From an uncultured Butyricicoccus sp. (lineage in GTDB: Bacteria > Bacillota > Clostridia > Oscillospirales > Butyricicoccaceae): a stretch of 9,582 nucleotides of DNA. The notes below the pieces were generated by a model. The model searched no databases. It was not told the DNA's origin and saw only the letters and a list, made by a program, of their open reading frames with translations. This document shows, piece by piece, positions 6,581 to 9,582 of the stretch (positions are counted from its first letter, which is position 1; each line of letters begins with the position of its first letter). The DNA is taken from assembly GCA_910584935.1 (NCBI GenBank), contig CAJUDU010000084.1:1-9582 (forward strand). Reading direction: 5' to 3'. The translations under genes and the position numbers were made by a program.

Positions 6581-7289
6581 AGGTTTACGGAAATCATTTG
6601 GCGACCATGAAGTGCTGAAAGGGATTGACGAACATATCAGCAAGGGTGAAAAGGTGGTCATCATTGGGGCATCCGGTTCAGGCAAATCGACATTTTTGCG
6701 GTGCCTTAACCTGCTGGAGCAGCCAACAGCAGGTACAATCACATTTGAAGGCACAGATATTACTGACCCCAAAACCGATGTCAATAAACTACGGCAAAAA
6801 ATGGGCATGGTATTCCAGCAGTTTAACTTATTCCCACATTTATCTGTACGGGAAAATATTAAATTAGCGCCTGTGAAATTGGGGCTGGCAAGTGAAGCGG
6901 AAGCAGACAAGCGGGCAATGGAATTATTAGAGCGTGTCGGTTTGCCGGATAAAGCGGATTCTTATCCGCGGCAGTTATCCGGCGGGCAGCAGCAGCGCAT
7001 TGCCATTGCGCGGGCGCTTGCTATGAATCCGGATGTGATGCTGTTTGATGAGCCGACTTCCGCGCTTGACCCGGAAATGGTTGGCGAAGTGCTGGAGATT
7101 ATGAAAGAACTTGCGCTGGAAGGCATGACTATGGTGGTTGTAACCCATGAAATGGGGTTTGCGCGGTCAGTGGCAACCCGTGTATTATTTGTTGACCAGG
7201 GCATTATTGCTGAACAGAATGAACCCGGTGAATTTTTCAGCAACCCACAGCATCCGCGCTTGCGCGAGTTTTTATCCAAAGTATTGTAA
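6567..7289 (+). CDS. Polar amino acid ABC transporter, ATP-binding protein
   Basis: This is a 240-residue GlnQ/HisP-type ATPase. It has the Walker A GASGSGKST (34-42), Q-loop Q84 (VFQQFNLFPH), signature LSGGQQQR (137-144), Walker B VMLFDEP with D161/E162, D-loop SALDP and switch histidine H194 (VVTHEM). It powers import through the permease homodimer on the cytoplasmic face. The GTG at 6567 is preferred over an in-frame TTG at 6546 because AAAGGAGG (6549-6556) lies 10 nt upstream and the protein then begins MIDVKGLRKSFG, the usual family start. The TTG would place the Shine-Dalgarno site inside the gene. It is the last gene of the operon, followed by a terminator 18 nt later. Confidence 0.95.
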   Translation: MIDVKGLRKSFGDHEVLKGIDEHISKGEKVVIIGASGSGKSTFLRCLNLLEQPTAGTITFEGTDITDPKTDVNKLRQKMGMVFQQFNLFPHLSVRENIKLAPVKLGLASEAEADKRAMELLERVGLPDKADSYPRQLSGGQQQRIAIARALAMNPDVMLFDEPTSALDPEMVGEVLEIMKELALEGMTMVVVTHEMGFARSVATRVLFVDQGIIAEQNEPGEFFSNPQHPRLREFLSKVL

Positions 7290-7307
7290 TATCACGCCAA
7301 AAGAAAA

Positions 7308-7348
7308 CCTCCTGCGGGGAAAATCCCCTTGCAGGAGGCTTTTTTTTT
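7308..7348. terminator. Strong intrinsic terminator between convergent genes
   Basis: CCTCCTGC (7308-7315) pairs with GCAGGAGG (7331-7338), and GGGGA (7316-7320) with TCCCC (7324-7328), leaving a two-base TT bulge and a 3-nt loop. A nine-T run follows on the plus strand (7340-7348), which ends the importer operon. The AAAA at 7304-7307 offers a short U run leftward, so it probably also ends the HD gene whose stop is at 7353. Confidence 0.9.
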
Positions 7349-7352
7349 CATT

Positions 7353-7877
7353 TTATGCGGCACGGAATAATTTGCGGCAGAATTTTGCCGTGTAATATTT
7401 TGCAGCCTGCGCCATCTCGCGGGATGCAACAATTTTGTCTGCCAGTGTGATAATCCAGGCTTCACTCGATTTGGGAACAGAAAAAGACAACGGGAACATA
7501 TGGCTTGCAATCGCGCTGCATTGCCGGTCGGATAAATGGAAATGTGCTCGGGCACGCTGTGCGGCAATATCACCATGAATAAAAGCGTGCATATGCCGCA
7601 GCCGCTGCCAGCCAGAAAATTCTTGCTGATAGGACTTAAACCAGTCACTGTGCCAGTCATAGCCAAAGAAATCATGCAATAGTGCGGCACGAGTGACAGA
7701 AATCACTTCAGCATTCTCCAGCCCCAGCCGCAGTGCAATGGCATAAGCAGCTTGTGCAGTGGCAATAGAATGGTCATATACGGAATTTTCTGCCCCATGA
7801 TGGACAAAATGACGGGTTTCCTGAAAAAGCGGGTCAGCCAGGATATCACTGGTGATTTGTTCAAATGTGGAATCCAT
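7353..7877 (-). CDS. HD-domain phosphohydrolase, small soluble
   Basis: This 174-residue protein has the full HD-hydrolase metal set: H36 (YDHSIATAQ), H68-D69 (ALLHDFFGYDW), H101 (FIHGDIAA), H126 (ASHMFP) and D147 (ITLADKIVAS). The six-ligand pattern is typical of phosphohydrolases that can bind two metals, but the substrate is not evident. The ATG at 7877 is chosen because GGAGGGTG (7884-7891) precedes it; an in-frame extension to 7931 would cross the predicted promoter. It lies 91 nt downstream of the MATE gene on the same strand, with a weak promoter in the gap, so it may be partly cotranscribed. It ends at the terminator shared with the importer operon. Confidence 0.82.
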   Translation of the reverse strand: MDSTFEQITSDILADPLFQETRHFVHHGAENSVYDHSIATAQAAYAIALRLGLENAEVISVTRAALLHDFFGYDWHSDWFKSYQQEFSGWQRLRHMHAFIHGDIAAQRARAHFHLSDRQCSAIASHMFPLSFSVPKSSEAWIITLADKIVASREMAQAAKYYTAKFCRKLFRAA

Positions 7878-7914
7878 TGGAATCACCCTCCAGCATAATA
7901 GATTTGATATATTT

Positions 7915-7943
7915 ATTGTATGCCTTTCCAAAGCAGATTACAA
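7915..7943 (-). promoter_or_regulatory. Possible promoter for the second HD-domain gene
   Basis: On the minus strand TTGTAA (7938-7943, 4 of 6) and TACAAT (7915-7920, 5 of 6) are 17 bp apart. The predicted start near 7908 leaves a leader of about 30 nt before the ATG at 7877. The -35 match is modest. Confidence 0.45.
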
Positions 7944-7968
7944 GGCTGCCCGTCATAAAAACTTATGG

Positions 7969-9303
7969 TTATTTTTGCAAGGCTTTGGCGGCACGCCGCC
8001 AAAGCCATAGGCTGGCAGGTAAAGAAAGTAACTCTGCAACCGGAAAAGCAATCCATAAAACAGAAAGATTATGCTGTCCAAGCAGGTAAGCGACAGGCAA
8101 TAGGAAAATGATTTGCCGCAGGCTGGACAATAAAAGGGCTTCGCCACTGCGTCCTAAGCCTTGCAGCATACCAGCAAAGGTTAGAATCACACCTGCGGGC
8201 AGGAAAGATGGTGCAATGATGCGAATTGCAGCAAGCCCGCCAGAATAGGCAAAAGCCTCGCTGCCAAATAGCCCAAGCAATGCGCGGGGGAACAAAAGGA
8301 ACAGCACCATGCCAGCGCCCATTAAAACAAGGGAGAATTTCACAGCTTGCCAGGCAAGCCGCCGGATGCGGTTGGGCTTGCCCGCGCCAAGGTTATAGCC
8401 AATGATGGGAACAAGTGTATTGGTCATGCCATAAAGCGGCATATAAAGGAAGTTTTGCAGTTTATAATAAACGCCAAAAAAGCCGACAGCTGCCGCATGA
8501 AGCGGCATTAAAACAGCGTTCATGCCAGCAACCATAAAGGTGGAAAGCGCTTGGATGAGTGCCGCAGGCAATCCGACACGGCAAATTTCCAAGTTGATGG
8601 CACGGCCTGGGCGGAAGCCACGAAAAGATAAATGAATATCATGATTCAGTAAATGGTTCAGCCACAAGCCGACAGCAGCGGCAACGCATTGCCCAATAAC
8701 GGTTGCGGCGGCAGCGCCAGCAACGCCGAATGCAGGACAGCCCCAATAGCCGAAAATAAAAATTGGGTCAAGGATAATATTCAGCCCAGCACCAAGGCAT
8801 TGAATTAACATATGATAGACAGTTTTGCCAGTAGCTTGCATTAAACGTTCGGCAGTGAATAATAAAAAAACGCCGCCAGAAAATCCGGTGCAAATGCGCA
8901 GATAATCTAAACCCATGGACAGAACTACTTTATTTTCTGTGAAAAGGGATAGGAATGGTGCGGAAAATAGTTGACCGAGTAGGGCAAAGGCAATCCAACA
9001 GACAAACGATAGGAAAATACTGTTTGTAGCAATGCTGTCAGCGCGCTGCTGCTGACCAGCACCTAGCGCATGGCTAAGCAGCACATTTAAGCCAACACCA
9101 ATACCAGTTGCCAAAGAAATCATCAGCAGTTGTATGGGAAAACTTAAAGATACGGCGTTTAAGGCATTATCGCTGATTCGGGCAACAAACATACTATCGA
9201 CGATGTTATACAGGGCACTAATCAGCATAGAACCCATAACGGGTAAAGACATGGAAAGCAATAATTTACCTTCCGGCATGACGCCCATTTTATTTTCCTG
9301 CAT
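7969..9303 (-). CDS. MATE family multidrug/metabolite efflux protein
   Basis: This is a 444-residue protein of about twelve membrane segments in two similar halves. TM1 contains LYNIVDSMFV with the conserved Asp (D36) used for cation coupling. The ATGIGVGLNVLLSHALGAG block (about 65-83) and its second-half counterpart TNTLVPIIGYNLGAG are MATE signatures. MATE proteins export cationic drugs, dyes or metabolites in exchange for Na+ or H+. The region resembles the MepA/DinF branches more than eukaryotic types; the substrate is unknown. The ATG at 9303 is chosen for its GAGGTGA (9309-9315); a TTG extension to 9363 would overlap an upstream ORF in another frame. Its last codons form a 26-bp inverted repeat (7981-8006). 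Confidence 0.93.
   Translation of the reverse strand: MQENKMGVMPEGKLLLSMSLPVMGSMLISALYNIVDSMFVARISDNALNAVSLSFPIQLLMISLATGIGVGLNVLLSHALGAGQQQRADSIATNSIFLSFVCWIAFALLGQLFSAPFLSLFTENKVVLSMGLDYLRICTGFSGGVFLLFTAERLMQATGKTVYHMLIQCLGAGLNIILDPIFIFGYWGCPAFGVAGAAAATVIGQCVAAAVGLWLNHLLNHDIHLSFRGFRPGRAINLEICRVGLPAALIQALSTFMVAGMNAVLMPLHAAAVGFFGVYYKLQNFLYMPLYGMTNTLVPIIGYNLGAGKPNRIRRLAWQAVKFSLVLMGAGMVLFLLFPRALLGLFGSEAFAYSGGLAAIRIIAPSFLPAGVILTFAGMLQGLGRSGEALLLSSLRQIIFLLPVAYLLGQHNLSVLWIAFPVAELLSLPASLWLWRRAAKALQK
7981..8006 (-). repeat. Inverted repeat spanning the last codons of the MATE gene
   Basis: GGCTTTGGCGG (7981-7991) pairs perfectly with CCGCCAAAGCC (7996-8006) around a 4-nt loop. It lies inside the MATE reading frame, ending 9 nt before the stop codon. 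On the minus strand only TTG follows the stem, so it is not a standard terminator. It may act as a 3' mRNA barrier or weak pause site ahead of the HD gene. Confidence 0.5.
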
Positions 9304-9313
9304 AAAATTCACC

Positions 9314-9394
9314 TCACAGTGTCCGGGGGATGAGTTCCTTTTGACCACAAGCGGGAGTTCCAACGGCTTTCTGGCGGCAATAGATAGTTGTCAT
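9314..9394 (-). CDS. 26-codon upstream ORF (putative leader peptide of the MATE gene)
   Basis: An ATG at 9394 opens a 26-residue frame that begins MTTIYCRQKAVG and ends KELIPRTL, with TGA at 9314-9316. GGAGG (9405-9409) lies 10 nt upstream of it, and the whole frame falls within the predicted MATE transcript. Its stop overlaps the MATE Shine-Dalgarno site, so ribosomes ending here are delivered to the MATE start, 10 nt further on. The peptide is basic (two Arg and two Lys against one Glu) and has two cysteines. It is in a different frame from MATE. I know no matching family. It may be a regulatory leader peptide or merely a coupling device; chance is not excluded. Confidence 0.55.
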   Translation of the reverse strand: MTTIYCRQKAVGTPACGQKELIPRTL

Positions 9395-9433
9395 AGTGGG
9401 CAGTCCTCCGAAAGAAAAAGCAATCCTATTATT

Positions 9434-9462
9434 ATAATACGAAATTCCCCCACGCAAGTCAA
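9434..9462 (-). promoter_or_regulatory. Sigma-A promoter for the leader ORF and MATE gene
   Basis: On the minus strand TTGACT (9457-9462, 5 of 6) and TATTAT (9434-9439, 5 of 6) are 17 bp apart. A perfect TATAAT at 9431-9436 would need a 20-bp spacer. The predicted start near 9427 gives a leader of about 124 nt before MATE, which includes the 26-codon ORF and its ribosome binding site. Confidence 0.7.
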
Positions 9463-9485
9463 CCGCTATGCGCCGGGGCACTAAA

Positions 9486-9524
9486 AGGGGGAAGGGAAAC
9501 CAATGATTCCCTTCCCCCTCTTTT
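9486..9524. terminator. Intrinsic terminator upstream of the group II intron
   Basis: AGGGGGAAGGGAA (9486-9498) pairs perfectly with 9507-9519 (13 bp) around an 8-nt loop, followed by CTTTT (9520-9524) on the plus strand. AAAA at 9483-9486 also gives a short U run on the minus strand. No rightward gene ends here, so it more likely served a leftward gene beyond the right edge, as a bidirectional stem. It sits 11 nt before the intron boundary. Confidence 0.8.
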
Positions 9525-9530
9525 GTGTAA

Positions 9531-9582
9531 GTGCGCCCGGCGAGCGCACGTTCTAACGGGTGAAAGTCCCGAATCCGCCCGG
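9531..9582 (+). mobile_element. 5' end of a group II intron (probably class C)
   Basis: The sequence from 9531 begins GTGCGCCCGGC, matching the conserved 5' boundary GUGYG of group II introns. It continues with TCTAACGGGTGAAAGTCCCG, the well-known domain I segment of bacterial introns, whose CGGG/CCCG pair (9557-9560 with 9568-9571) is visible. GTGCGC (9531-9536) can pair with GCGCAC (9544-9549). The start resembles the Oceanobacillus iheyensis class C intron as I remember it. Insertion 11 nt after a terminator stem is the usual class C target. The reverse transcriptase and 3' end lie outside the window. Confidence 0.82.

Noticed and set aside
6215..6910. A 231-codon open frame on the minus strand across the permease and ATPase genes
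   Set aside because: It overlaps two certain genes on the opposite strand and shows no family signature.
9134..9484. A 116-codon rightward open frame ending just before the terminator at 9486
   Set aside because: It could have explained the terminator, but it is antisense to the MATE N-terminus, to its leader ORF and to its promoter, and its sequence has no recognisable features.

Overview
The window looks like chromosomal DNA of a low-to-mid GC Gram-positive anaerobe, most likely class Clostridia, perhaps an Oscillospiraceae relative. The grounds are strong GGAGG-type ribosome binding sites, sigma-A promoters close to consensus, GTG starts beside good Shine-Dalgarno sites, a lipoprotein-type amino acid binding protein, and GC-rich intergenic palindromes. 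This placement is an inference from style; no rRNA or taxonomic marker is present.

Left part (121-4000, minus strand). A run of four genes reads leftward: an MBOAT O-acyltransferase (2511-3971), an SGNH/DltD-like partner with an N-terminal membrane anchor (1419-2501), a small thioredoxin with an unusual CMPC active site (1083-1388) and a Nit2/omega-amidase-like hydrolase (121-927). The first two form a translationally coupled acylation pair for an extracellular polymer. The thioredoxin follows after 30 nt with no terminator. A 125-bp array of palindromes separates it from the amidase. A bidirectional terminator at 82-113 lies between the amidase and the last codons of a rightward gene that enters from the left edge.

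Middle (4000-7350, plus strand). A divergent promoter pair with overlapping -35 boxes drives the acyltransferase operon leftward and an HD-domain hydrolase (4105-4671) rightward. Next comes a complete polar amino acid ABC importer: binding lipoprotein (4889-5755), permease (5831-6580) and ATPase (6567-7289). It has its own promoter, a 14-bp perfect palindrome over the -35 box, and a stem-loop between the first two genes. A strong terminator at 7308-7348 ends the operon and also serves the convergent gene.

Right part (7353-9582). Two leftward genes follow: a MATE-family efflux protein (7969-9303) and a second HD-domain hydrolase (7353-7877). The MATE mRNA leader carries a 26-codon upstream ORF with its own Shine-Dalgarno site. 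Its stop codon overlaps the MATE ribosome binding site, which suggests leader-peptide control of an exporter. The right edge holds an intrinsic terminator followed after 11 nt by the 5' end of a group II intron (from 9531), an insertion pattern typical of class C introns.

Most genes here are ordinary housekeeping or accessory functions. The points most worth following are the MATE leader peptide, the terminator-linked intron, the acyltransferase-SGNH-thioredoxin cluster and the two compact promoter/operator arrangements. I see no CRISPR array, transposase, tRNA or rRNA.
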